NCBI GenBank assembly: GCA_037974665.1
Contig: CM075765.1
Coordinates: 5,647,501 to 5,711,500, forward strand
Reading direction: 5' to 3'
Source of the DNA: Ehretia macrophylla
Taxonomy: Eukaryota > Streptophyta > Magnoliopsida > Boraginales > Ehretiaceae
Length of the DNA stretch: 64,000 bases
The notes under the pieces were generated by a model. It made no database searches, was not told the origin of the DNA, and saw only the letters and a program-made list of their open reading frames with translations. Shown one piece after another: positions 34,365 through 46,470 of the stretch; position 1 is the stretch's first letter; each line of letters opens with the position of its first letter. A program made the position numbers and the translations under genes.

Positions 34365-34990
34365 TCATTCGCCGGAGATAGATTTATTGTCACAAGGACA
34401 ATAATTCATTTCTTTGATTTGTTTTCGAAAAACAATCTTGAACACCTTCAAGATCACTCTAGGTACAATCTTTAGAATATGCTTAAGTAATCTCTTCGTA
34501 CTATCACCATAGCTACGAATTTCCGTGATACTAATGACATCTTCCAAGTATGGAGAACATTTAATATGACTAGACTATAACTGACATCACATCACTTATA
34601 TCATCAACTATGATAGACAAGTCATCAACATACAGATTGAGAATAATAATTGCGTTCCCACTATCTCTGATGCAAACACAAGGTTCATCCAAGTAATCAT
34701 TATCTCAAAGGCACAAACCACTTTTGTGCATCCAATAGAAGATATCCCCATATTATTTAGAGGATGAGATACACTACTAGATTTGCAGAGATCTTGTGTG
34801 ATGACATTTTAGACCGAATTGAATAGATTCAATATTTAGATTTAGGTGATTTTGTGGCTTAGAGGACACTTCCACAATTTCTATTTAGTTAGATTGCATC
34901 AATCTTCTTGAACAATACATTTTCTTCAAGAATGATCACAATCCAACAGATCAATACAACGTGATCACACAATAGAAATTATATCCTATA
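34365..34990 (-). pseudogene. Copia reverse transcriptase remnant
   Basis: On the minus strand the RT catalytic block is recognisable as LYVDDL with a neighbouring DEPCV segment at about 34,610-34,700 (two frames needed), followed by a decayed RDSTKRLL-type segment at 34,365-34,547. Stops and frameshifts are frequent. It belongs to the element bounded by LTRs at 31,118 and 38,184. Confidence 0.6.
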
Positions 34991-35559
34991 AAATAAGGAT
35001 ATAGCATGACATTTCCTTTCAACCCCATATTCCTACTTGTCCTTTAAAAACTTTTCAATAAAAGTAGAACAATCCAAGTATTACATCCTTTAATATTTGG
35101 TTGCTATCCAGCTCTGATCACATATAAAGTTATAACAATAATAAGAATCAAACTATTCAATAAAATTGAAATAAGGAAAGTACAACAAACAAGTAAATAG
35201 TATGATTAGTCCAACTAATCCACTTTTGCACAAAACATAATTTCTTCACTAAGAAATTCTTGTTTAGTTGTGGTGCATTGGGTGTTGTTAATTACGATAC
35301 TATACCGAAAAATTAAGATGTTTATCCAAATAGTACTCAAGTATTTTAGAATCATAATCACATCATAATGCAATAATAACTTTTTTTATATGGTTTCCCT
35401 ACTTTAGTCTAATGCTCTTCGAATCATTCAAAAACTTTAGGCACATTCTTCAACAAGAACACATAACCTTACTATGACAATCATTAGTGAGGTTACATAA
35501 AGGAGAAAACACAGTTGAAGCTTATTCACAAAAAGGCTCGTACATCACCATGTACTAAT

Positions 35560-35760
35560 CCAAATAATTTAATATCTTTATCCGTTTATCAAACAAAGGG
35601 TGACTCGGTTACCTTCCCAAAATAAGATGTATAAGTCGATCCGAAAACCAACTTACTCAATATCTTAATATTGGAACTAACTAAGTCATAAAGAAAATAC
35701 AACTGACTTGGATTACTAGCTTTAGCTCAAAATATATTCGGTATGTGGTTAATCAGTTAA
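35560..35760 (-). pseudogene. Copia GAG-pre-integrase and integrase start, remnant
   Basis: Minus-strand translation shows a FGKVTESPFV segment followed by LFGLVHGDV, corresponding to the CLLGKMTKSPF and LLGLVHTDV block of plant copia integrases. The sequence is heavily decayed. The stretches between 34,990-35,560 and 35,760-36,650 are probably further integrase and gag sequence, but I could not identify them. Confidence 0.5.
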
Positions 35761-36663
35761 CAATATTTTTGTTTTTAGCGAATGCAACAACAATTGTCCT
35801 ATATGCTTACACTAAAACCATTCCATGCTTCCAAAGCGCACTTTGATTAAGATTCTTTCAAATGCACATACACTTATGTCACAAAAGAATCAAAACCATA
35901 AAGTAATAACAATCATTAACAAAGGAGATTTACCATTCATAGCCTTGACATTCAAGCTATAAAGATATATTGAATAAATCCTCATTTTAATGTCCGATTT
36001 ATCAATTATGTAAACACTTTGACATATACCTTTACAATCCTTAATTATCCATTAGATTATGCTCACACTGGCTTACTAGAAATTATCTAATTCTTGTCTT
36101 TCTTCTTTGCATTATGGACAATCAAAGATGAAACATGACCACAAATTGACTTCCTATATTATACCAATGAAATATGTTTTCCATACAACTGTTTGTAGGT
36201 TTAGAATCCTATTCATTTTATATCTTGTCTACTATTATCCAATCAAAAAAAAAATATAACTCAATAGCATATTAAAGTTGTTTTACTTATCAATCATAAG
36301 TATCATACTTTTTCCTTTTGATGCATTTATCAAGAAGGAAACTTAAGAGCATTCCAATCTAATCATCTGATTAAGTTTCTAAGAACTATTCTTAGACAAC
36401 ATTTAATCAATAAAGTTTGGTCCGATTCATGTGATATAAGTCTAGAATATTAAGATAAAGATGCGTTCATACATGCAGCCATAAACATGCGAAAAAATAA
36501 GATTGCTAGTTGACTTTAACTTGTTTAATCATTTAACTAGGACTTTAATTAAATGATAGCTCTCACTAATTTTATCGAATCTCATACTCCCAAAATGAGA
36601 AACGCGAATTTTAGAATCCAGTAGTGGGTGACCAAATTCTCCTAATCATTTGTATCCATTAAA

Positions 36664-36990
36664 CCTTTGTGGTTATAATTGGAATATAAATATTAAGAGT
36701 CAACAACACTTTGTTGTCTATTTCTCAAAATAGGTTATGGTCATATTCAGTCCTCAAATTACTTAGATCTCAAACCTTTGTGGATATAATTGATTAAGTG
36801 ATTCAGTTAAATCCAACCCATCATCTCATAGTTATCCAACAAATTGAATCAATAACCTCAAGCCTTTTTGGCTATAATTGGTCGTTAGATTTTGGAAGAT
36901 AACCACATCACTATGTTCTACTAGCGACTTAATTAAACTTATTACGAATCATGTCCCTTTACCTTTGGGTAAGACCGGATATGATCGCTT
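36664..36990 (-). repeat. Diverged ~100-bp repeats in copia internal DNA
   Basis: A segment like CCTTTGTGGTTATAATTGG recurs at about 36,664, 36,771, 36,860 and, more weakly, 36,962, spaced roughly 90-105 bp. Each is followed by a short AT-rich stretch. They lie in the presumed 5' internal region of the second copia element. Confidence 0.55.
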
Positions 36991-37794
36991 TGGGTTCATT
37001 AAGTCCTAGGATGGCAGAGGACTATAGATCTAATATTAGTTTGGACATTGGAAGTTTTGTTTGTTTGTTAAGGTCTCACTTTGTACATTAGTTCATTTAT
37101 AAGCAAATATCACATATAAGCAAACGAATGAACACATATGCATGAATCATACATTAAGATCTCATAGTGCACACAAAGCTACTTATAAGATACCAACATA
37201 TAAAGCATATAAAATAGTATGCATGCAACACAAACGAATGGTGAATCATGGACTTGGGCTTTGAATAAGGAAAAAAAGATTATCCTAAAGCACATCCAAT
37301 GTCTTCAAGATCTTCAACTTTGTCAAAATCTCCAAAGCCCCTCCAACTCATTGGATATCTTCATTGGTCATCTTGCACTTCTTTTGAAAGATTACAAATA
37401 GTCCTCACTACATAATTCTCTCAGTTTGCAAGAAAGTAAAAATGAGACTTATGTCTCAATTATAAACCATCAATTCCATAATCAAATTCACCATTCATCC
37501 ACCCATACAAGCTCATAAAGCTAAGATTAAACATATTGCATATATAATCCAAGCTAAACAAGTAAGCTAGCAAATATCTTATGCATCACATACAAAAGAC
37601 AACAGAACCATCTAATCTTTAACATCCATTAGCAACACCTTGATAATCTATACGTAAACCAATAGATTCCATGATCATAACACCTTATAACACAAATGCA
37701 AGTTAAGATCAATTATCGTGCCAAGTACAAGCAATATAGGAATAATTTTTCAACCTTTACAATCCCAAGAAAACTCTCGGCCATGGCAAGGGAA

Positions 37795-37990
37795 AAATGC
37801 TCTTCATTCATGTTCCATGTTGCATCATATACGACTACAATACATATGGAGTGGCATATTTCTCAAAAACCAACCTCAAGACCAAAAAGAAACGGCCAAG
37901 GCTAGGAGAAAAGGCTCTACTCAGATGTTCCATGTTTCATCATATACGACGTACAATACACATGAAGTGCCGTGTTTTTCAACTATCCAA
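37795..37990 (-). repeat. Two-copy ~120-bp repeat in copia 5' internal DNA
   Basis: A block with TTCCATGTT, CATCATATACGAC and ACAATACA occurs at 37,806-37,860 and again at about 37,928-37,985. It lies close to the primer-binding site of the second copia element. No coding function is apparent. Confidence 0.6.
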
Positions 37991-38161
37991 AATCCTAGTG
38001 TCACTCGGTCATGCCAAGGAAAAAATATTATACTTGCTCGTTTCTCGAACCACCATTGACAATCTTAGATCTTCACATGCATATGCTTAGAATCATAAGA
38101 TAGGCCATTTTACATACTTTAAAGGTTAGATCTACATGTGATTTCATGGACTTTAGAAAAT

Positions 38162-38175
38162 GTGGCTCTGACACC
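38162..38175 (-). other. Primer-binding site of second copia element
   Basis: On the minus strand TGGTGTCAGAGCCA, close to the initiator Met-tRNA complement, lies 8 bp after the end of the LTR at 38,184. It sets the orientation of the element as minus. Confidence 0.75.
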
Positions 38176-38183
38176 ACTTGAAA

Positions 38184-40026
38184 TGATCAGTTCTCAGAAA
38201 CGTGTGATTCACAACATAATAAAGTTAAAGCGGAAGCTTTGAGCAATTTAAAATTTTCAACATTATCTTTTGTAATCACATGCATTTCCAAAGTAAAGTC
38301 CATTCTAATCAACATGTAACATATAATATATCAAATATACTATAAAGTAAACAAGAGATAAAATGGTATACCTCCCGTTCATAGCCGAGAGAAGGTAGAA
38401 TCACGACGAAGATGCTACAGCATTGACAAGCCTTCTGTACAAATGCAAAGGCTTTAGATCAAAACACACAAGCATCTAACAGTTATTACTACAGACTAAG
38501 TTAATATGTTAGCTACTTAGTAGTAGATTAGAGCTTGCAAATAATTAGAAAACAAAAAGAATAACACTTATCTATTTTTGTGCTTTGGCCGAGAGCATCA
38601 AGGAAAAAGATATAGTTCTCTCCCGTAGATAGCCGAAAGGATGATGAAATGAGATGGCATGGACTAGCCTCCTTTACAAGTGTAAAGGTTCTAGATCAAT
38701 ACACACGAGCATCCAAAAGCAAACTTCACCAACCGAGTAAATGTGCTAGCTTCTCGGTAGTAGAGCTAAGCTTGTATAAGTTAGAAAAACAAAAGAAAAT
38801 TTTCTCGTATTAATCTCTACCATGGCCGAAATCACCATGGGAGAATGAGAAGAGTTTTTCTTGCATTTAGCTTGTGTTGGCCGAAAATTCATCATCAAAG
38901 AAAGAGAGAAAATGACCTTTATAGAGAGTCTAGAGTTGTCTTAGCTTGTGACAACTGGCAAGCACGCATTATCTTGAGATATATTCTTTTTGCCAAGTGT
39001 CTAGCATGCATTCTATCAAGATATTTTATTTTTGCCAAGTGTCTTTCTCTTCTTTCTATGGGGCGTCCAAGTGGCATACAGGAACAAGACTTATCTTCTT
39101 TATTTTGCATGTATGACAAGTGGCAAAAGAAAGAAGAATCTTCTCTTTATAATATCTTCCATTTTGCCAAGTGTCAGAGGTCGAATCTTATCTTATAAAG
39201 ATGATGCCAAGTGTCCCTCTCCTTGCATGCAATCGGCCAAGTGGCAATAAAAGAGAAAGACTTTTCTTCATCTTTTTGCATGCATGACAAGTGGCAAGCT
39301 AGAGAAGAATCTTATCTTTATAATATCTTCTTTTTGCCAAGTGTCAATTCTCTTGGAATTATAAGATTGTCCCATGTGTCAAGCATGCACAACTTTTAAT
39401 TAATTATTACTTATCCCAATAAGAATAATTAATTGCAAATATGGACTTTTCATATGTACACTTTGGCCCTAAAACTTTCTAAAATTGCACTTTTGGTCCA
39501 CTTAACTATTAATGTCCAAAATGATACTGTTAACACTTTAACTCGTTTCAAACTCAATACCAAGCTCGTTAATTGCCTTATTCTTGATGCTCATTTTTGT
39601 GTGTGACTTTCTAGATTCATAATTGTATAGCGATGAAGAACTATTAAACGCTTTTAATCTATTCCGAGAATGTCTCCGTTATTCTCCGAAATACCTTCAC
39701 GTTCAAGAGTTACGTCCAGCAACATACGCGAATCATGAAAATTTATACGGTAATGAAGTCCAACTCTTATGAATCTATTTATAGTCGCGAATTAGTGTAC
39801 AGTTCGATCCTTTCATTAAATATGTCCCTATCGTTGTGGGGACCATGATACGATTAAGTCCACTAAATGATTCTATGCATAGATCTATTTGGTGGAATGA
39901 GAGATGACACCTATGGAACCATTTCCATCATTCCATCTGTTATGTGCCCCGGCCGAGGACTTCCTCATTCAACAATTGAAATAAGATAGCATTGGACATC
40001 ACCTCACGTCGGAGGTTAACGGATCC
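38184..40026 (-). mobile_element. 5' LTR of second copia element, truncated by EPRV
   Basis: Direct partner of 31,118-33,566 with the same GCCAAGTGTC-type cluster (38,990-39,390). Identity stops exactly at the GGATCC at 40,021-40,026, where minus-sense EPRV movement-protein sequence begins. About 600 bp of the LTR's 5' end are missing. Confidence 0.8.
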
Positions 40027-41100
40027 TGTTGGAAATGATATGGCGACACGACCTGGTTCTAGAGGATGTCTGACACAGTGTGGACAGGATTGAGGATGTC
40101 CAGCAAGTTGGCATTTTTCACATGGTTCAGCTGGTTGGGATTCTGTTGGAAATGATATGGCGACACGACCTGGTTCTAGAGGATGTCTAGAGATTCTTGG
40201 TGAATCATGGATGATTGGTCGGTTATGGCTTCTTTCATAATCATTTTTCCATCAAGGAGGGAATGTGAGTTCATGTTTGGTGTAGATCTTTGGTTGGGTA
40301 ACATTACTATCACCTAACACGTGGGCTCGAGGCTTACAGTTGTGGTCCATGGAAAAGAGATGGATTTGGACTTTATAGGTCATGAAATGATAGAGTGAGA
40401 TGGGTTTGGAATCGAGGCTTACAGTTGTGGTCCATGGTACAACAGTTTCATTTGGGTTTATATCAGCTCCATAAAGCTGGATAAGGACCTGTATGGTTTG
40501 AGAGAGAGTAGGATGGGAAAGATCAAGGGTGAAGTTTGGTTCAACTTGGATAAGAACATGGCCATTGTGAAGACTTGCTTCAACGGCACAGATGAGTGCA
40601 TCATCAAACTTACGCCACCTGGTATCTAGTAAAGAGACTAGACATGAAACATTTTTTCCGGCAAGGAAACTAGGCTGTAAGGCTAGACGAATGGCTCAAA
40701 GGTGTAAACCTTTGTAACCTTTATGTCTATATCTACGGAGATCAGGTTCAGAAAGTATGGGGAGATAGGTTTCTGAGCAGGAAGAGGATACGGATTGTAC
40801 AAAGACTGTAGAGGATTTGTACACGGCTGTAAGGGCTGCTGGCTTGATAGGTAATAGAGATTTGAACTTTTGTGTAAGTTGGGAAGTTTGCTAATATGAG
40901 TATGGGTTTAACGGAGAGAGTTTGAAGAGTTCTCTTGGTTTAGTAGATGGAGGTGTTTGGGTTATGTCTACCTCATAATGAGATGCAGAAGGATCAAAGG
41001 AAGTGACTTCAGAGTTGTTAGCAACTACTTCTCGTTCTGGCAGGGAAAAGTCAACCATGGTGGATACACTGGTCACAACTGGACTTACTGCGCCTTTCAT
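40027..41100 (-). pseudogene. EPRV movement protein fragment (copy E)
   Basis: Minus sense, starting at ATG 41,100 and cut at 40,027. Only the first 70 codons are open. The 45 bp at 40,027-40,071 are repeated at 40,144-40,188, a 117-bp local duplication. A second duplication of about 40 bp lies near 40,395-40,437. The part downstream of the zinc-like cluster and the link to the coat region is gone. Confidence 0.8.
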
Positions 41101-41773
41101 TTACTCTTTAACGGCTATTACCCTGTTGCCAAAGACTCTAGTGTTCAACACACAAGTATAGTTTAAGACTTTCAATACCCGAATAGGGAAGTGCTACAGT
41201 TAACTAGGCTCTAATACCACTAAGGGAAAAATGAGAGAAGCGGGAGGCGGAAGACATGGCTAAAGGCTAAGGGTAGAGAGAAGGAAGATGTAAGTTGTTT
41301 GAGAGAAAGAAAGATATGTTTCAATCCAAATCTGACTCTAACGCTAATTCTGATAAGATTTGAGAGAAAAAAAGATGTATTGCAATCCAAATCTGACTCT
41401 GCCCCTTTAATCAGGGGTTCTTTATTATTTATAGGCAAACTATTACAAAGCCTAATAATAAAAAGCGGAATCTTCACTATTCCTGACAAGGACTAAAGCA
41501 TCTTCCTTTAATAAAGAAAAAGCTGACACGACAAAAAGAGATTCTTAATAATTCACAATAAGATAAACCTGACGTGACAAAAGCGGTTTCCTTTAATAAA
41601 GGAAATCTCACTTATTACAAACAGACAAATAAGATATGACCTAAAGGGAATCTGAAGTGACAAAAGATTCCTGTCATATCCTATTATTACAACATGACAA
41701 ACCTATTTATAAAACACGAAGCTTCATCATAGGGTCCACCCGGGATTCCTGGAATCCTGTCTACAATGAGTCA
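41101..41773 (-). promoter_or_regulatory. EPRV promoter, leader, uORF and primer-binding site (before copy E)
   Basis: Minus sense: TATA box 41,426-41,434, palindromes upstream, intact 17-codon uORF from 41,257 to its TAG at 41,204, and primer-binding site 41,207-41,219 with one mismatch (A for G). The leader has a duplicated segment with two AAAGATGTATTG-like blocks. Confidence 0.8.
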
Positions 41774-43134
41774 CTATCTGTCATTATTGAGATCGATATC
41801 ATCCCACTCCTGAATGTTTTGGCTAAGATCTCCCCCCTACGGGTCATAGTCAGACCCAAGGTCTGCAGTGGAATAGCCATCTTCTTGAGAAAAATTCTGG
41901 AAGGCGAGAAGATGCTTATGAAAAGTGGGGCTATTAGGGAAGCGGACGTGCAAAAATTCTCGGGGATTAAAAACATTTAGACCATAAGCTCTAGCAGTGG
42001 CTCTCTTGACAGTAAGACATTGTTCCCAAGAAATAAAATATTCCCAAGGCTCTTGCCAGAGGTGGAAATGGTTGATTGGGATGATGGTTAGCGAAATGGC
42101 TTGATTCCAAACATCTGTGAGGTGAATGATGAAAACCTGTTGGTGTTGAATAATTTGACCGGTGATGAGTGTTGGAGGATCAAATGATTGGAATACCTGT
42201 GAGAATAGCTTGATAAAACGGGACTGCGGGAACACATGAACATGTCTCTAAATGAGTTCTGGATCAAAAAGAACTGCCATGGGATAATAATTAAGCCAAT
42301 ACCAAAGATACAAGAATTGCATCTTGGAAAAGTCATAATTATTGAAATCAAGAACTGTATCCAATAGTTCTTCATGCTGGGGATTATCACGAACAACGTT
42401 GCAAATATAATAGACAGAGCTTAAAAGATCAATAATTCGTCTGAGTTTGATCTCAACGAATTCCTCAAAGAAATCAGTGATCTGGCTACGTGCGAACGCT
42501 CTTAGAATTTTGAGTTGAAACTCCTCATGAAGGGCTGCGAGAAATTGTGCCTGTTGATCTAGACTTAAATCATAAAATGTCTGAGACTGGCCATCAGTGG
42601 GATCTGGATTTGAGATGGAACTGCCTGGGATAAGACCTGGAACAAGGGAAGATGGGAGTGTACGACCATTTGGATTTACCATGCATACAGCTTTCTCGGA
42701 TGGTGGTGTGCGAAAGAGAAAATCAGCAAGGATATTCTCTTTGCCTGGGATGTGTCGCATTGTCCAATTGAACTGGGAAATCCATTATGCCCATCGGATG
42801 AGTTGTGGATCCGGAATATCATTCTGCTTTCTTTTGAGAACTTCCTGAAATCCTTTAAAATATGTTTCAATAACAAAATGATTCTGAGCAAGATAACACT
42901 TGAATTTTTTGATTCCCTGAATAACTGCAAGAACTTCTCTTTTGAAAGAGGGATAATTACGCTGTGCTGGTGTGACAGATCCTGATTTGTAACCACAGAT
43001 TTGTTTGTGTCCATTGTATTTTTCAATGAGAAATGCTACCCAAAAATCAAAGGAAGCATCAGTCTGCAATGAGTCACCATCTGTCATTATTGAGATCGAT
43101 ATCATCCCACTCCTAACTGTTTTGGCTAAGATCC
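41774..43134 (-). pseudogene. EPRV C-terminal region and RNase H, with rearranged ends
   Basis: From the TAG at 41,774 the minus strand carries the C-terminal extension (open 42,248-42,760) and RNase H up to LQTDAS near 43,066. There it is fused, through the shared bases TTGCAGAC, to the extreme 3' end of another polyprotein (43,067-43,134). That piece is in turn fused at about 43,134 to promoter sequence lacking its TATA box. This is a rearranged junction, not a normal gene order. Confidence 0.8.
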
Positions 43135-43462
43135 GTTACAAAGCCTAATAACACAAAGCAGAATCTTTACTATTCCTGACAAGGACTAAAGCAGCTTCCT
43201 TTAATAAAGAAAAAGCTGACACAACAAAAAGAGATTCTTAATAATTCACAATAAGACAAACCTAATGCGACAAAAGCAGTTTCCTTTAATAAAGGAAATC
43301 TCACTTATTACAAACAGACAAACGAGACATGACATAAAAGGAATCTGTAGTGACAAAAGATTCTTGTCATATCCTATTATTACAACATGACAAACCTATT
43401 TACATGACACGAAGCTTCATCATGGGGTCCACCCGAGATTCCTGGAATCTTATCTGCAATGA
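43135..43462 (-). promoter_or_regulatory. Truncated EPRV intergenic region (3' of copy F)
   Basis: Contains the distal promoter part with both palindromes, but the junction at about 43,134 has removed the TATA box, transcript start and leader. It is unlikely to promote transcription as such. Confidence 0.65.
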
Positions 43463-44453
43463 GTCACCATCTGTCATTATTGAGATCAATATCATCCCAC
43501 TCCTGACTGTTTTGGCTAAGATCTCCCTCCCATGGGTCGTAGTTAGACCCAAGGTTTGTAGTGGAATAACCATCTTCTTGAGAAAAATTTTGGAAGGCGA
43601 GAAGATGCTCATAAAAAGTGGGGCTATCAAAAAAACAGACGTGCCAAAATTTTCGGGGATCAGAAACATCCAGACCATGAGCTCTAGCAGTGGCTCTCTT
43701 GACAGTAAGACATTGTTCCCAAGAAATAAAATATTCCCAAGGCTCTTGTCGGAGGTGGAAATGGTTGATTGGGATGATGGTTAGCGGAATGGCATGATTC
43801 CAAACATCTGTGAGGCAAATGATGAAAACATGCTGGTGCGGAATAATTTGACTGGTGATGACTGTTGGAGAATCAAATGACTGAAATACCGGTGAGAATA
43901 GCTTGATAAAACGAGACTGAGGGAACACACAAATATGTCTCTGAATGAGTTCTGGATCAAAAAGAACTACCATAGGATAATAGTTAAGCCAATACCAAAG
44001 ATACAAGAATTGCATCTTGGAAAAGTCATAATTATTGAAATCAAGAACTGTATCCCATGGTTCTTCATGCTGGGGATTATCACGAACAACGTTGAGAACA
44101 TAATAGACAGAGCTTAAAAGATCAATAATTCGTCTGAGCTTGATCTCAACGAATTGCTCAAAGAAATCAATGATTTGGCTGTATGCGAACGCTCTTAGGA
44201 TTTTGAGTTGAAGCTCCTCAGGAAAGGCTGCGAGAAATTGTGCCTGTTGATCTAGACTTAAATCATAAAATGTTTGAGATTGGCCATTAGTGGGATTTGG
44301 ATTTGAGCTGGAACTTCCTGGGATAAGACATAGAACAAGGAAATATGGGAGTGTGCGACCATTTGGATTTACCATGCATACAGCTTTCTCGGATGGTGGT
44401 ATATGAGAGAGAAAATCAGCAAGGATATTCTCTTTGCCTGGGATGTGTCGCAT
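43463..44453 (-). pseudogene. EPRV C-terminal extension, best preserved (copy F)
   Basis: A 329-codon open stretch in the polyprotein frame. It starts at the RNase H end (RHIPGKENILADFLS) and runs to the natural polyprotein stop. The first 20 residues belong to RNase H; the remaining 310 or so form a domain I do not recognise. Features are a Pro/Ser/Asn-rich linker, a QAQFLAAFPEELQLKILRAF helix, an IDLLSSVYYVLNVVRDN segment, several aromatic-rich stretches (FLYLWYWLNYYP; EPWEYFISWEQ) and an acidic tail. There is no transmembrane segment clearly longer than 20 residues. No known Caulimoviridae domain comes to mind at this place; it could be a transactivator-like or structural protein. Confidence 0.75.
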
Positions 44454-45660
44454 TGTCCAATTGAACTGGGAAATCCATTATGTCCATCGGATGAGTTGTA
44501 GATCTGGAATATCATTCTGCTTTCTTTTGAGAACTCCCTAAAATCCTTTAAAATCTGTTTCAATAATAAAAGGATTCTGAGCAAGATAAAACTTGAATTT
44601 TTGGATTCCCTGAATAACTGTAAGAACTTCTCTTTTGAAAGAGGGATAATTGCGATGTGCTGGTGTGAAAGATCATGATTTGTAACCACAGATTTGTCTG
44701 TGTCCATTGTCTTCTTCAATGAGAACTACTACCCAAAAATCAAGGGAAGTATTAGTCTGCAAAATGAGTTGTCTTGGACCTGGGATCTTGAGAGGAGTTA
44801 ATGTTCTGCATAGCTCCTTTAGCTTCTGAACTACAATTGTGGCTTCTGGAGACCAATTTTTAATGTTGGATTTTTGAAGGTACTTGGAAATCTGGCTGGT
44901 GTAGTTGGCCAATGATGGGACATGCGATGAAGCATAATTAATCAATCCAAGAAATTGCTGGATCTGAGTAACAGTTTTGAGCTCATTAGGAAAGTCAAGG
45001 ACTTTACTTGATATGTGGTCCTGTAAAAGAATATGTCCTTCTCTGATCTGCAAACCAAAAAAATCAATAGTTTAGACCAATTTTCATTTTCGATTCAGCT
45101 AGAACTAATCCACACTGGTAGGTTAGTTCCTAGAATTGTCGGAGATGCTGGTGGTGTTCTTCAGCTGTGTTACTGAATACCAAAACATCATCAATGTAGA
45201 CAATACAGTGCTGTGCAAGCGGTCGGTACACATCATCCATTCCGTGTTGGAACTCGGACGGTGCATTTTTGAAACCGAATGGCATGACGATCCATTCATA
45301 ATGTCCTTGTGGAACAACAAAAGCAGTTTTGAATCTATCAGCTTCAGTAATACCAATTTGCCAAAATCTAGATTTCATATCAAATTTGGAGAAGAATTTG
45401 GCTTTGGATAGCTTCTGAAGGAGTTGTTCCTTTTTTGGAAGACCGTATTTGATATCTTGCAATTGATCATTGAGTTGGCGATAATCTATCACCAATCTTT
45501 TCTTTCCTCGGACTTGTTCAGATCTTTTGTTGACATAAAAGGCATGACTTGCCCATGGAGATCTGGATGGTCGGATAAGACCTTGCTCAAGTAGTGTCTG
45601 TATTTCAGCTTGACAAAGATCTTCATCTTTTGGCATTCCTGGATGAGAGGCGATTTGGTG
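44454..45660 (-). pseudogene. EPRV reverse transcriptase and RNase H (copy F)
   Basis: The RT palm is continuous within the open stretch 45,130-45,888 (252 codons): LVIDYRQLNDQL, FSKFDMKSRFWQIG, VMPFGFKNAPSEFQ, and YIDD at 45,187-45,198. A frameshift near 45,070 separates it from the connection region. RNase H is broken, and its first catalytic motif reads QTNTS where other copies have QTDTS or QTDAS, so the catalytic Asp is replaced. This copy is not functional. Confidence 0.85.
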
Positions 45661-46470
45661 TGGCATCTGCCAATTTTCTTTGTAAGGTAGAGAGACAAAG
45701 TGTTTCTCTTTTTCCCAAAACTTGTTTTGGAAGATCACCGCAACAGCAAAAGATGAGGCTTCTTTCTTCAGCAAATTCATCATCTTGAATGGCTGAAACT
45801 TGTGAGGGCAATTTCTGTAAGGATACCCAAAGGGTATACTGATTATGCAGGAATTGGAAACCATCTGTCTGAAATAAGAATGGAGCAAGTAAGGTGAGAA
45901 AATCCATTCCTAAGAGAATGCCTTCACAGCATTGATCATACTGGTAAAAGTTGTGTCGAACTAAGACATCTGGGGATAAGTGTATGGGAATGGTCATGGA
46001 ATATGCTCCACTTGCAAATCCACTACCAGAAGTAGTGATAAAGGTTTCTCTGGAGGATATCCAAAATTCAGAAGGAAGACACTTGGATTTCATGAAAGAA
46101 ATACAAGAACCTGTGTCTAGAAGTGCCGTAACGATGATAGGAACATATCCTGGAGGGTTTACAACAAGCTTTATGTATGGCTTATAGATCTGTCCGGGGG
46201 TAAAGGTTGCTTTGGAAGTGGTAAAGATGAGTTGCTCAGTAGTTTTGTATATTTTGGCTATGGAGAGGTTTGGTTCAGAATCAGAGGATTTGGATTCTGA
46301 GGTAAGATCTGAGGATGAGGCTGTATCAAGGTTAAAGACGGCTTGATCTGGTTCGGAAGTCCATGTGTATAACTGGTCATCAAAGTTTTGAGTTGAGATA
46401 AACTGAACAAGCTTGGCTGGTAACTTCTTGGACTTTTTAAGGTAACAATCTTTTGCAAAATGTCATTTCT
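45661..46470 (-). pseudogene. EPRV aspartic protease region (copy F)
   Basis: DTGS lies at 46,106-46,117 on the minus strand, and an LGMDFLTLLAPF segment follows. The frame is open from about 46,093 to 45,623 but interrupted upstream. The acidic Ser-rich linker (SDLTSESKSSDSEPN) between zinc knuckle and protease is recognisable. Confidence 0.8.
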
